Positions 18,733 through 26,480 are shown, counted from the stretch's first letter. The stretch: DNA of 64,000 nucleotides from Frateuria_A sp051900425 (GCF_051900425.1 NZ_JBHZGK010000001.1:248001-312000); one strand, 5' to 3'. Made by a program: numbers and translations. Notes: generated from the letters alone by a model not told the origin.

Positions 18733-19653
18733 ATGCCCAACGCCCGCATCCGCCTGATCGCCCCCTCTGGTTACGCCCACGACCCCGCCGTCATGGCGCG
18801 CGGCGTGGCGCGCCTGCGCGAGGCCGGCTGCAGCGTCGAGGGCCTGGAGGTGCTGGAGCGCGCCGAGCTGCGTTTCGCCGGCAGCGATTCCGAGCGTGCG
18901 CGCGACATCAATGCGCTGGCCACGCTCGACACGCTGCCGGACATCGCCCTGGTCACCCGCGGCGGCTACGGCGCGGCGCGCCTGCTCGCCCAGCTCGACT
19001 ACGACGCCCTGCGCGAGCGGCTGGCCGGTTCCAGCCTCGCGCTGGTCGGCCACAGCGATTTCACCGCGCTGCAGCTGGCGTTGTACGCCCGAAGCGGCGT
19101 GCGCACCTTCGCCGGCCCGTTGTTGGCCGACCTGGGCGCCGAACCGGCACCGACCTTCACCTGGAAGCACTTCTGGACCACGCTCTGCTCGGATGCCACC
19201 GTCGCCACCTGGCCCGGCACCGGCGAGGCCACGCTGGACGCGCAGGGCACGCTGTGGGGCGGCAACCTGGCGGTGCTGTGCAGCCTGCTCGGCACGCCGT
19301 ATTTCCCGGCGATCGAGGGCGGCATCCTGTTCGTCGAGGACCTGGCGGAGCCGCCGTACCGCATCGAGCGGCTGTTCTACCAGCTGCAGTTGTCCGGCGT
19401 GCTCGCAAGACAGCGCGCACTGGTGCTGGGCGACTTCCACGCCTGCCGCCCGGGTCCGCGAGACAACGGCTACGACCTGGAGGCGGCCCTCGCGCAGCTC
19501 CAGCGCAGCGCCGGCGTCCCGGTGGTCCGTGGCTTGCCGCACGGTCATGCCGACCGTCAGCTGACGTTGCCGTTCGGCGGCCAGGCTCGCCTGCGTGTCG
19601 CGGGGGGCGAGGCACGGCTCGAATGCTCCCATTACCCGCATCCGTCCCTGTAG
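18733..19653 (+). CDS. ldcA: Muramoyltetrapeptide LD-carboxypeptidase (S66 family)
   Basis: A 306-residue cytoplasmic serine peptidase that trims the terminal D-Ala from recycled murein tetrapeptides. The catalytic Ser108 lies in LVGHSDFTAL. The Glu of the triad is in FVEDLAEPPYRIERLFYQL and the His in RGLPHGHAD near the C-terminus; VTRGGYGAARLL (around residue 74) is the family N-domain signature. It separates ribBA from ribH, an insertion seen in xanthomonad riboflavin loci, with no obvious metabolic link. Its stop codon is the TAG of a palindromic repeat. Confidence 0.94.
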   Translation: MPNARIRLIAPSGYAHDPAVMARGVARLREAGCSVEGLEVLERAELRFAGSDSERARDINALATLDTLPDIALVTRGGYGAARLLAQLDYDALRERLAGSSLALVGHSDFTALQLALYARSGVRTFAGPLLADLGAEPAPTFTWKHFWTTLCSDATVATWPGTGEATLDAQGTLWGGNLAVLCSLLGTPYFPAIEGGILFVEDLAEPPYRIERLFYQLQLSGVLARQRALVLGDFHACRPGPRDNGYDLEAALAQLQRSAGVPVVRGLPHGHADRQLTLPFGGQARLRVAGGEARLECSHYPHPSL

Positions 19654-19712
19654 GGGCGCACCCTGTGCGCGACCCCGCCGCCCCGGGTCGCGCACAGGGT
19701 GGGCTCCCACAG
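19649..19712. repeat. TGTAGGAGCGCACC palindromic repeat, copy 3
   Basis: TGTAGGGGCGCACCCTGTGCGCGACC is answered by GGGTCGCGCACAGGGTGGGCTCCCACA. The element supplies the ldcA stop codon and lies between ldcA and ribH. TAAAAT, 35-40 bases before the ribH start, may be a -10 box for ribH. Confidence 0.85.
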
Positions 19713-19783
19713 GAGATATCGCCGGCCCAAACCCGTAAAATACCCGGCCCCGCAAGGCCTTCCCGTCTGCCCAAGGATTCGCA

Positions 19784-20245
19784 ATGAAGATCATCGAAGG
19801 CGACTTCGCCACGCCCACGGGCCGTTTCGCCATCGTCGCCGGCCGTTTCAACGGCTTCGTCGTCGAGCCGCTGGTGGCCGGCGCGCGCGACGCACTGGTG
19901 CGCCATGGCGTGAAGGACGAGGCGATCGACCTGATCCGCGTGCCGGGCGCCTGGGAGATCGCGCTGGCCGCGCACAAGCTCGCCAACTCGGGCCGCTATG
20001 CGGCGGTGATCGCGCTGGGTGCGGTGATCCGCGGCTCCACGCCACACTTCGACTACGTCGCCGGCGAGTGCGCCAAGGGCCTGGCGCAGGCCGCCTACGC
20101 CTCCGGCGTGCCGGTGGCGTTCGGCGTGCTGACCACCGACAACATCGAGCAGGCGATCGAGCGCGCCGGCACCAAGGCCGGCAACAAGGGCGCCGACGCG
20201 GCGCTGGCCGCGCTGGAAATGGCCAACCTGTACGGGAAGCTGTGA
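19784..20245 (+). CDS. ribH: 6,7-dimethyl-8-ribityllumazine synthase
   Basis: A 153-residue lumazine synthase that joins the DHBP product of RibB with the pyrimidinedione from RibD to make the substrate of RibE. Family blocks are visible: AGRFNGFV at the N-terminus, RVPGAWEIALAA near 52, and IRGSTPHFDYVAGE, whose His is the catalytic residue (about 88), then GVPVAFGVLTTDNIEQAIERAG. It assembles as an icosahedral or pentameric shell. Its last A is shared with the nusB start (TGATG), so ribH and nusB are translationally coupled, the usual arrangement in gammaproteobacteria. Confidence 0.97.
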   Translation: MKIIEGDFATPTGRFAIVAGRFNGFVVEPLVAGARDALVRHGVKDEAIDLIRVPGAWEIALAAHKLANSGRYAAVIALGAVIRGSTPHFDYVAGECAKGLAQAAYASGVPVAFGVLTTDNIEQAIERAGTKAGNKGADAALAALEMANLYGKL

Positions 20246-20691
20246 TGAGCGCACCGCAGGGCATCGACCTGGCCGCCCGTTCGCGCGCCCGCCGCCGCGC
20301 GCTGCAGGCGCTGTACGCCTGGCAGTTGTCGGGCAGTCACATGAAGGCCGTGATCGACCAGTTCCGCCATGAGCAGGACATGGAAGTGGCCGACCTGGAT
20401 TACTTCGAGGACCTGCTGCACGGCGTGGAAGCGCACGTCGGCGAGCTCGATAGCGCCCTCAAGCCCTATGTCGACCGCGAGGTTGACCAGATCGATCCGA
20501 TCGAGCGCGCCGCGCTGCGCCTGGCCGCCTACGAACTGAAGTACCGGCTCGACGTGCCTTATCGCGTCGTCATCAACGAGGCGATCGAAGTGACCAAGCG
20601 CTTCGGCGCCGACCACGGGCACAGCTACGTCAACGGCGTGCTGGACAAGCTCGCCGGCGAACTGCGCTCGGCCGAGAAGGGTGCGCGCTAG
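20245..20691 (+). CDS. nusB: Transcription antitermination factor NusB
   Basis: A 148-residue all-helical RNA-binding protein. With NusE (S10) it binds boxA and promotes antitermination of rRNA operons. Diagnostic stretches are ARSRARRRALQALYAWQLSG at the N-terminus, the central VDQIDPIERAALRLAAYEL, and YRVVINEAIEVTKRFG with HSYVNGVLDKLA at the C-terminus. The ATG overlaps the ribH stop by one base. A 9-bp GC-rich hairpin follows directly. Confidence 0.97.
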   Translation: MSAPQGIDLAARSRARRRALQALYAWQLSGSHMKAVIDQFRHEQDMEVADLDYFEDLLHGVEAHVGELDSALKPYVDREVDQIDPIERAALRLAAYELKYRLDVPYRVVINEAIEVTKRFGADHGHSYVNGVLDKLAGELRSAEKGAR

Positions 20692-20697
20692 CCCGTA

Positions 20698-20717
20698 GGG
20701 TGGGCTTGGGCCCACCC
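20698..20717 (+). terminator. Possible terminator hairpin after nusB
   Basis: GGGTGGGCTTGGGCCCACCC is a nearly perfect short hairpin 6 bases after the nusB stop and lies between convergent genes. No run of T follows, so intrinsic termination is only possible. It is a shortened form of the GTAGGGTGGGCTT repeat at 15080. Confidence 0.4.
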
Positions 20718-20770
20718 CGCCGGCGCCCGTTACGGACGAGCGGCGGGCTGGAGCCCCTCCTGCGCCGTCC

Positions 20771-21259
20771 CTACGGCTCGCACTGGCGGCTGTTGTCGGC
20801 GATGGCCGCAATGCGCCACTGCCCATCCACCCGCACCAGGTTGAACACGTCCGTGCCGCAGTGGTGCGGCTTGCCGTCGAGCAGGAAGGTGTAGGGCGCC
20901 CACACCACCGCCAGGTCGCGGTCGACCATCACCTGCGGCTTGCCGATGCGCTCTTCGATGTTTTCCTTGCCCGGCTTCACGTGGTCGACGAAGTCGCCCA
21001 GGGTGAGCTGCACCGGCTTGCCCTCGCGCATCAGCGTCGCCGTTCCGGCCGGCAGCACCTGCGCGCGCATGGCCGCCTGGTCATGCTTGGCCATGGCGTC
21101 GAAGAAGGCATGCACCGGCTCCAGCACGCCGCGGGCGCCGGGCGTGTCCGCCAGCGCGGCGGCGCAGACCAGGATGAGGCCGCCGAGCAGCGGCAGGAGC
21201 CGCTGGTGGCCGATCGAAAGCGCAAGGGCACGGCCGTGTCGAAGCAGGGAAGGGCGCAT
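20771..21259 (-). CDS. Exported NTF2-like (SnoaL-type) small protein
   Basis: A 162-residue protein with a long N-terminal signal or anchor (LPLLGGLILVCAAALADTPG) and a mature domain of about 120 residues. VLEPVHAFFDAMAKHDQAAM opens the domain and VRVDGQWRIAAIADNSRQCEP closes it. That helix-cone-plus-sheet pattern is typical of the NTF2-like/DUF4440 superfamily. The pocket proteins of this superfamily bind small ligands or catalyse simple reactions; nothing visible picks one. The ATG at 21259 with GGGAGA upstream is chosen because it gives a signal peptide. It faces thiL divergently. Confidence 0.75.
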   Translation of the reverse strand: MRPSLLRHGRALALSIGHQRLLPLLGGLILVCAAALADTPGARGVLEPVHAFFDAMAKHDQAAMRAQVLPAGTATLMREGKPVQLTLGDFVDHVKPGKENIEERIGKPQVMVDRDLAVVWAPYTFLLDGKPHHCGTDVFNLVRVDGQWRIAAIADNSRQCEP

Positions 21260-21406
21260 GCTGTGTCTCCCGGGGCAAGACCCGATTCTAACCAGCGTGA
21301 TCGGCGCCGGAGCCTGTGCCATTGGGCAGGGTCGGCAAGGCGCGAGGCTTGCATCCGCGGGCGGGCGGATGCTCTGCTTGCGCGTTCCCAAGACGACGGC
21401 CACGCC

Positions 21407-22369
21407 ATGGAATTCCGCCTGATCGACCGCATCCGCGAACGCACCGCGCTGGCGCGCGAGGACGTGCGGCTGGGGATCGGCGACGATGCCGCGGTGCTCG
21501 CGGTTCCCCCTGGCCAGCAACTGGCGGTGGCGATCGACACGTTGGTCGAGGGCGTGCATTTCCCGCACGGGACCGCACCGCAGGACATCGGCTGGAAGGC
21601 GCTGGCGGTGAACCTGTCCGATCTGGCCGCGATGGGCGCGACGCCGGCCTGGGCGCTGCTCGCGCTGACCCTCCCGCAGGGCGATCCGCCCTGGATCGAT
21701 GACCTGGCGGAGGGCTTCGCCCGACTGGCGCGCGAGCACGGCGTGGCGCTGGTCGGCGGGGATACCACCCGCGGTCCGCTCTGCCTGAGCGTCGCGGTGC
21801 ACGGTTTCGTGCCGGCGGGGCAGGCGCTGGCGCGCAGCGGGGCCTGCGTCGGCGACGCCGTGTTCGTGACCGGGTCGCTCGGCAGCGCCGCCGGCGGACT
21901 GCGGCTGGTGCAAGGCAGGCTGCCGTTCGATCCAGGCAACGAGGCGCACCGCAGCTTGCGCGCGCGCCTGGACCGCCCGACGCCGCGCGTGCGTGCGGGC
22001 GTGGCGCTGCGCGCGCATGCGAGTGCCTGCATCGATGTGTCCGACGGCCTGCTCTCCGACCTGGGACACATCTGCGCGGCCAGCGGCGTCGGTGCCGAAC
22101 TCGACCTCGATGCGCTGCCGTTGCTGCCCGCGCTGCGCAGCGTGTTTGGTCACGCCGCCGCCCGCGAACTGGCGCTGACCGGCGGTGACGACTATGAGCT
22201 TTGCTTCACCGTGCCGACCGCCGCGGTCGGCCCCATGCAGGCGGCGCTGGCCGAAGTCGGGGCACACGCCACGCGCATCGGGGCGGTCATCGAAGGGCAG
22301 GGCGTGCGGGCAATCGGCGGCACTGCACTGGCCGCGATGCGGGGCGGCTGGGATCATTTCGGTGCCTAG
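21407..22369 (+). CDS. thiL: Thiamine-monophosphate kinase
   Basis: A 320-residue ATP-dependent kinase that turns thiamine phosphate into the cofactor thiamine diphosphate. The AIR-synthase-like fold is shown by GIGDDAAVL (metal-binding Asp pair near residue 25), IDTLVEGVHFP, LAVNLSDLAAMGATPAWALLAL, VGGDTTRGP and CIDVSDGLLSDLGHIC; LTGGDDYELCFTV lies near residue 260. The frame is open upstream, but this ATG begins MEFRLIDRIRERT, the normal N-terminus. pgpA follows after 42 bp; nusB-thiL-pgpA is a standard gammaproteobacterial order, here with an opposite-strand gene between nusB and thiL. Confidence 0.96.
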   Translation: MEFRLIDRIRERTALAREDVRLGIGDDAAVLAVPPGQQLAVAIDTLVEGVHFPHGTAPQDIGWKALAVNLSDLAAMGATPAWALLALTLPQGDPPWIDDLAEGFARLAREHGVALVGGDTTRGPLCLSVAVHGFVPAGQALARSGACVGDAVFVTGSLGSAAGGLRLVQGRLPFDPGNEAHRSLRARLDRPTPRVRAGVALRAHASACIDVSDGLLSDLGHICAASGVGAELDLDALPLLPALRSVFGHAAARELALTGGDDYELCFTVPTAAVGPMQAALAEVGAHATRIGAVIEGQGVRAIGGTALAAMRGGWDHFGA

Positions 22370-22411
22370 CCAACCCGCGCCCGCGTGCGCGCGCAAACCC
22401 ACGGAATCCGC

Positions 22412-22915
22412 ATGACCGACAGGAAGAACCTCACCCCCGACCAGCGCCGCCGCCTGCTCGCCCTGCCGGCAGGGTGGCTCGCCTGCGGATGGGGCTCGGG
22501 CCTGGCGCCCGTGGCGCAGGGCACGTTCGGATCGCTCGCGGCAATCCTGCCCTGGCTGGCGCTGCGCCACCTGGGCCTGCCGCTCTACGTGCTGGTGCTG
22601 GTGCTGGCCTTCGCGCTGGGCGTATGGGCCTGCGACGTAGGCGGACGTGCACTGGGCGTGGACGACCACCGCAGCCTGGTATGGGACGAGTTCGTCGGGC
22701 AGTGGCTCGCGCTGCTGCCGCTGCTCCTGCTGCCGGCGCCGTGGTGGATGATCGCGGTGGGCTTTGGCCTGTTCCGCCTGTTCGACGTGTGGAAGCCCTG
22801 GCCGATCGGCTGGCTGGACGGCCATATGAAAGGCGGCCTGGGCGTGATGATCGACGACGTGGTGGCCGGCGCCTACGCGGCCATCGTGCTGGCGCTGGTC
22901 GCCCTCGCCCTGTAG
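22412..22915 (+). CDS. pgpA: Phosphatidylglycerophosphatase A
   Basis: A 167-residue inner-membrane phosphatase that dephosphorylates phosphatidylglycerol phosphate. Conserved PgpA blocks are GLAPVAQGTFGSLAA near residue 30, VWDEFVGQWLALLPL near 89, FRLFDVWKPWPIGWLD near 120 and GGLGVMIDDVVAGAYAA near 140; the acidic residues in the WDE and DD motifs bind magnesium. Four hydrophobic segments lie between them. It forms a likely two-gene unit with thiL. The stop codon is the TAG of a palindromic repeat. Confidence 0.95.
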   Translation: MTDRKNLTPDQRRRLLALPAGWLACGWGSGLAPVAQGTFGSLAAILPWLALRHLGLPLYVLVLVLAFALGVWACDVGGRALGVDDHRSLVWDEFVGQWLALLPLLLLPAPWWMIAVGFGLFRLFDVWKPWPIGWLDGHMKGGLGVMIDDVVAGAYAAIVLALVALAL

Positions 22916-22982
22916 GAGCGCACCTGTGCGCGAGCACCGGTCCAGTTGGTGGATGGCGGTCGCGCACAGGGGTGCTCCTACA
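22911..22982. repeat. TGTAGGAGCGCACC palindromic repeat, copy 4
   Basis: TGTAGGAGCGCACCTGTGCGCGA is answered by GGTCGCGCACAGGGGTGCTCCTACA after about 27 bases. It provides the pgpA stop codon, as copies 1 and 3 do for ribD and ldcA. Confidence 0.85.
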
Positions 22983-23036
22983 AGATCTTGAGGCCATGTC
23001 GGCGACAATGGCCGCTTTCGCCTGAGGAGCCCCGCC

Positions 23037-24005
23037 ATGCTCTACCGCCGCCTCGGCCGCACCGGCCTGCAATTGTCCGCGCTGTCATTTGGCGCGTGGG
23101 TGACCTTCGGCCGCCAGGTCGGGCGCTCGCAGGCGCGCGAGTTGCTGGCGCTGGCGTGGGACCGGGGCGTCAACTTCTTCGACAACGCCGAAACCTACAA
23201 CCGCGGCGACGCCGAGCGGCTGATGGGCGACGTGCTCGCGGACCTGCGCTTCCCGCGCGACAGCTATTGCGTGTCGAGCAAGGTGTTCTTCGGCGCCGTG
23301 GACAACCCCAAACCCACCCAGCGGGGGCTCTCGCGCAAGCACGTGATCGAGGCCTGCCACCAGGCGCTCGAGCGCCTGCGCGTCGATCACCTGGACCTCT
23401 ACTTCTGCCATCGCCCCGATCCGGACACGCCGATCGAAGAGACGGTGGCGGCGATGGACACGCTGGTGCGCCAGGGCAAGGTACTCTACTGGGGCACCAG
23501 CGAGTGGCCGGCCGAGGCGATCGCCGAGGCGCACCGGATCGCGCGCGAGAACCACTGCTACGCGCCGGTGGCCGAGCAGCCGCAGTACAACCTGCTGCAT
23601 CGCGAGCGGGTCGAGCGCGAGTACGCGCCGCTGTACGAGCGCTTCGGCATGGGTACGACGATCTGGTCGCCGCTGGCGTCCGGGCTGCTGGCCGGGCGCT
23701 ACAACGAAGGCATTCCGGACGACTCGCGCCTGGCGCAACCGGGCTACGAGTGGTTGCGCGAGACGGTGCTCGGCTCCGGGCGCGAACGGGTGGAGCGGGT
23801 GCGCCACCTGGCGCCGATCGCGCAGGAGCTCGGCGTGAGCCAGGCGCAGCTGGCGCTTGCGTGGTGCCTGGCCAATCCGCACGTGTCCACGGTGCTGCTG
23901 GGCGCGAGCCGGCGCGAGCAACTGGAGCAGAACCTGGCGGCGCTGGAGCTGGTGCCGCGCATCGACGCGGCGATGAGGCAGCGGATCGAGCAGGCCGTGG
24001 GGTGA
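23037..24005 (+). CDS. Aldo/keto reductase, potassium-channel beta-subunit type
   Basis: A 322-residue NADPH-dependent (beta/alpha)8 reductase. The catalytic tetrad is visible: Asp49 in FFDNAETYN, Tyr54, Lys82 in VSSKVF and His125 in YFCHRPDPD. The cofactor end includes GASRREQLEQNLAALEL. YNRGDAERLMG and the insertion SKVFFGAVDNPKPTQRGLSRKHV place it with AKR6/AKR14-type proteins (Kv-beta, YghZ-like), which reduce aldehydes such as methylglyoxal. It stands alone between a palindromic repeat and the large inverted repeat, with no operon partner. Physiological substrate unknown. Confidence 0.92.
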   Translation: MLYRRLGRTGLQLSALSFGAWVTFGRQVGRSQARELLALAWDRGVNFFDNAETYNRGDAERLMGDVLADLRFPRDSYCVSSKVFFGAVDNPKPTQRGLSRKHVIEACHQALERLRVDHLDLYFCHRPDPDTPIEETVAAMDTLVRQGKVLYWGTSEWPAEAIAEAHRIARENHCYAPVAEQPQYNLLHRERVEREYAPLYERFGMGTTIWSPLASGLLAGRYNEGIPDDSRLAQPGYEWLRETVLGSGRERVERVRHLAPIAQELGVSQAQLALAWCLANPHVSTVLLGASRREQLEQNLAALELVPRIDAAMRQRIEQAVG

Positions 24006-24039
24006 GGGCTTCCGCACACGGCCGGGCGCCCGCGCTCGG

Positions 24040-24357
24040 CTCGCTTTCCTCTCCGGGGAGAGGGTTGGGGTGAGGGGCCGGGGCTCGCGGGGATATTCGC
24101 GTTAGGTGTTGCCTTGCGTGTTGTTCTTGCTGGGTTTTTCCGCGACTGGGCTCGCCTGCGGCGGGCTTTCGATCGCCTGCCGGCGCTCGAGTCACTTTTC
24201 TTTGCTGGCCCAAAGAAAAGTAACCAAAAGAAACGGCCTGGCGCAGCCCGGGGTGGCTGAAAAGCTAGGTGCCACCTCGCCCTGCTTGGATGGTCTCTTG
24301 CTCTTAGAGGAGCTGCCGCCGCTTTACCGCGGGCGCTCGGGAGTTGGGGCAAGGGGG
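24040..24357. repeat. Left arm of a ~317-bp inverted repeat
   Basis: The left arm reads outward to inward through GGGGTGAGGGGCCGGGGCTC, TCGCCTGCGGCGGGCTT, TCACTTTTCTTTGC, AAAGAAAAGTAACCAAAAG, AAACGGCCTGGCGCAGCC, CTCTTAGAGGAGCTGCCGCC and GCTTTACCGCGGGCGCTCGG. Each segment reappears reversed and complemented in the right arm (24561-24876), by eye about 85-90 percent identical. Within the arm, CTTTTCTTTG/CAAAGAAAAG forms its own small hairpin. ORFs drawn here (product fragments such as AQRKVTKRNG) are translated repeat, not genes. Confidence 0.88.
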
Positions 24358-24560
24358 GGGCTTGCGGTGGCGTGGGGCTGCTACCGATTTGCGCCTTCAG
24401 AGCGGTCGAGGGTTCTGACGCGCCGAACCGCACGACGAGCCGAGCCGAGCACGACGGCTTCGTTCGTTTCGCTTTGTGATTGCGAGCCCTACTGGCGAGC
24501 ACGACAAGCTCCGTCGGCGAGAGACCCACAAAAGCCGATACCAGCAAACCCGCTGCATGC
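24358..24560. other. Spacer between inverted-repeat arms
   Basis: About 200 bp separating the arms. No credible ORF with a ribosome site and no RNA gene is seen. Locally less GC-rich (for example TTCGTTTCGCTTTGTGATTG) than surrounding coding DNA. Confidence 0.4.
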
Positions 24561-24876
24561 CTCCCTTGCCTCACCTCCCGAGCGCCCGCGGTAAAGCGGC
24601 GGCAGCTCCTCTAAGAGCAGGAGACTGACCAAGCAAGGCGGGGAGGCACCTAGCTTTTTGGCCACCCCGGGCTGCGCCAGGCCGTTTCTTTTGGTTACTT
24701 TTCTTTGGGCCCGCAAAGAAAAGTGACCCGAGCGCCGTCAGGCGATCGGAAGCCCGCCGCAGGCGAGCCAAGTCGCGGAGGAACTTGCAAGAACGACAAG
24801 CAAGCCCCTGCTCGGCGACCATTCCCGCGAGCCCCGGCCCCTCACCCCGACCCTCTCCCCGGCGGGGAGAGGGAGC
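24561..24876. repeat. Right arm of a ~317-bp inverted repeat
   Basis: Reverse complement of the left arm: CGAGCGCCCGCGGTAAAGC, GGCGGCAGCTCCTCTAAGAG, GGCTGCGCCAGGCCGTTT, CTTTTGGTTACTTTTCTTTG, GCAAAGAAAAGTGA, AAGCCCGCCGCAGGCGA, and the outer GAGCCCCGGCCCCTCACCCC with the CTCTCCCC palindrome. A partial, more diverged relative lies at 53577-53690. The arm ends about 65 bp before the upstream palindrome of the sigma-54 promoter. Confidence 0.88.
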
Positions 24877-24940
24877 AGAACGGGCAGGCATGCCTTTCTT
24901 CGGCCGCGGTGTCCGGCCGCTTGTCCGCCTGTCCGTCGCC

Positions 24941-24961
24941 GTGTCCGCGGACAGCGGACAC
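24941..24961 (+). promoter_or_regulatory. Candidate activator-binding palindrome (UAS) for the sigma-54 promoter
   Basis: GTGTCCGC, then GGACA, then GCGGACAC: an exact 8+8 inverted repeat at about 87-107 bases before the expected transcription start, where sigma-54 activators usually bind. Additional TGTCC half-sites stand at about 24910, 24922 and 24930, suggesting an extended enhancer. The Fis-type response regulator at 46812 is the natural candidate to bind here. Assigned from symmetry and position only. Confidence 0.6.
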
Positions 24962-25021
24962 ATCGAACACGGTTTCCGCAAAAGCACGCAGCCGCAAGGC
25001 CTGCGCGGTTCCGACACGACT

Positions 25022-25037
25022 TGGCACGGCGGTTGCT
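25022..25037 (+). promoter_or_regulatory. Sigma-54 (-24/-12) promoter of the exporter operon
   Basis: TGGCACGGCGGTTGCT matches the sigma-54 consensus TGGCACG-N4-TTGCW at every defined position, with GG at -24 and GC at -12 and correct spacing. Transcription would start near 25049, about 25 bases before the adaptor ATG. It is the only exact match I found in the window, and a sigma-54 activator is encoded at the far end of the cluster. Confidence 0.85.
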
Positions 25038-25072
25038 CAACCAGCCACAGTCATATCCGTCAGGACCGCCCG

Positions 25073-26344
25073 ATGATCCGCGACACCTCCGCTCAAGACC
25101 GCCTGGTCGAGGTCAAACCCAACCGCAAGCGCCAGTTGCTGTTTGCCGGCATCGGCCTGGCCGTGCTGGCGACGCTGGCCTTTGCGCTGCCGACCGCGAT
25201 GCGGCTGTTCTCGGCCGACGCATCGGTGAGCGCCTCGCGCCTGTCCTTTGCCACCGTCGAGCGCGGCCTGTTCGTGCGCGACATCGCGGCCGAAGGCAAG
25301 GTGGTGGCGGCGGTCAGTCCGACCATGTACGCCACCTCCGGCGGTGCGGTCACGGTCAAGGTGCATGCGGGCGACACGGTGAAGAAGGGCCAGGTGCTGG
25401 CCGTCATCGACAGCCCGGAACTGACCAACAAGCTGCTGCAGGAAGAGTCCAACGCCGACGCGATGGAAGTGGAATACCAGCGCGCGCAGATCGAGGCCCG
25501 CAAGCAGCGCTCCTCGCTGCAGAAGGCCTACGACAACGCGCTGATCGACCAGCAGGCGGCCGAGCGCGACCTCGCCCGCAACGAGAAGGCGTTCAAGCTG
25601 GGCGCCGTCTCGGGCATGGACGTGGACCGCGCCAAGGACACCCTGCAGAAGGCCAGGCTGACCACCCAGCACGCCAAGTCCGATCTGGGGATGGACAACG
25701 CCAGCCTGAACTTCGACATCAAGTCGAAGAAGCTCGCGCACGAGCGCCAGGTGCTGCTGGTCAAGGACCTGCAGCGCCAGGTCGACGACCTCAACGTGAA
25801 GTCGCCGGTCGATGGCCAGGTCGGCCAGCTGTTCATCGCCGAGCGCGCCACCGTGGCCAAGGACGCCAAGCTGCTGAGCGTGATCGATCTCTCCGCGCTG
25901 GAAGTGGAGATGCAGGTGCCCGAGAGCTTCGCCCGCGACCTGGCGATCGGCATGAACGGCGAGATCACCGGCAACGGCCACACCTGGAAGGGCATCGTCA
26001 GTGCGATCTCGCCCGAGGTCGTGAACGGTGAAGTGGCAGCGCGCCTGCGCTTCGACGGCAGCACGCCGAAGCAGCTGCGCCAGAACCAGCGCCTGTCCGT
26101 GCGCATCCTGCTCGACAAGCGCGACAACGTGCTGACCGTGCAGCGCGGCTCCTTCGTCGACGAATCCGGCGGCAACTTCGCCTATGTCGTGCACGACGGC
26201 ATTGCCGAGAAGAAGCCGATCCGCGTGGGGGCCAGCAGCATCGACAAGGTCGAGATCCTGGATGGCCTCAAGGAAGGCGACCGGATCGTGATTTCCGGCA
26301 CCGACAACTTCAAGGATGCGGCCAAGGTCGCCATCAGCGACTGA
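25073..26344 (+). CDS. MacA/HlyD-type periplasmic adaptor of an ABC exporter
   Basis: A 423-residue membrane-fusion protein. One N-terminal membrane helix (about 22-45, LLFAGIGLAVLATLAFALP) precedes the first half of the barrel-sandwich (GGAVTVKVHAGDTVKKGQVLAVID). A coiled-coil hairpin rich in Ala/Glu/Lys/Gln runs from about 110 to 225, and the second half follows (VKSPVDGQVGQLFIAERATV, then the beta-barrel). It should bridge the inner-membrane permease and an outer-membrane channel, as MacA does for MacB. The ATG at 25073 is chosen over the open upstream frame because it gives the membrane helix near the N-terminus and lies about 25 bases after the expected sigma-54 start. It is the first gene of the exporter cluster. 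Confidence 0.92.
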   Translation: MIRDTSAQDRLVEVKPNRKRQLLFAGIGLAVLATLAFALPTAMRLFSADASVSASRLSFATVERGLFVRDIAAEGKVVAAVSPTMYATSGGAVTVKVHAGDTVKKGQVLAVIDSPELTNKLLQEESNADAMEVEYQRAQIEARKQRSSLQKAYDNALIDQQAAERDLARNEKAFKLGAVSGMDVDRAKDTLQKARLTTQHAKSDLGMDNASLNFDIKSKKLAHERQVLLVKDLQRQVDDLNVKSPVDGQVGQLFIAERATVAKDAKLLSVIDLSALEVEMQVPESFARDLAIGMNGEITGNGHTWKGIVSAISPEVVNGEVAARLRFDGSTPKQLRQNQRLSVRILLDKRDNVLTVQRGSFVDESGGNFAYVVHDGIAEKKPIRVGASSIDKVEILDGLKEGDRIVISGTDNFKDAAKVAISD

Positions 26345-26350
26345 TCACTG

Positions 26351-26480
26351 GCGGGGAACGGAGCATGGGGAACAGGAAAAAGATGAATCCGGAGGCGGCC
26401 TCCTCGCCGTGGAAACCCCCGGAGTGGTGACCCCAGACACCACGTGCACCTCATCCCGTTCCCCATCCTCCGTTCCCTGC
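26351..26480. repeat. Inverted repeat between adaptor and ATPase genes
   Basis: CGGGGAACGGAGCATGGGGA (26351-26375 with flanks) is answered by CCCGTTCCCCATCCTCCGTT at 26455-26480. This gives a stem of about 25 bases with three mismatches and a loop of about 78 bases. It may attenuate or stabilise the transcript between genes 1 and 2, or be a dispersed repeat. Confidence 0.6.

Noticed and set aside
17290..19986. 898-codon minus-strand ORF across ribBA and ldcA
   Set aside because: Antisense shadow of two well-supported enzymes; the product has no domain and no ribosome site.
24106..25017. Several 60-160 codon ORFs inside the large inverted repeat, with products such as AQRKVTKRNG
   Set aside because: They appear on both strands with the same peptides because they translate the repeat arms; no ribosome sites or conserved domains.
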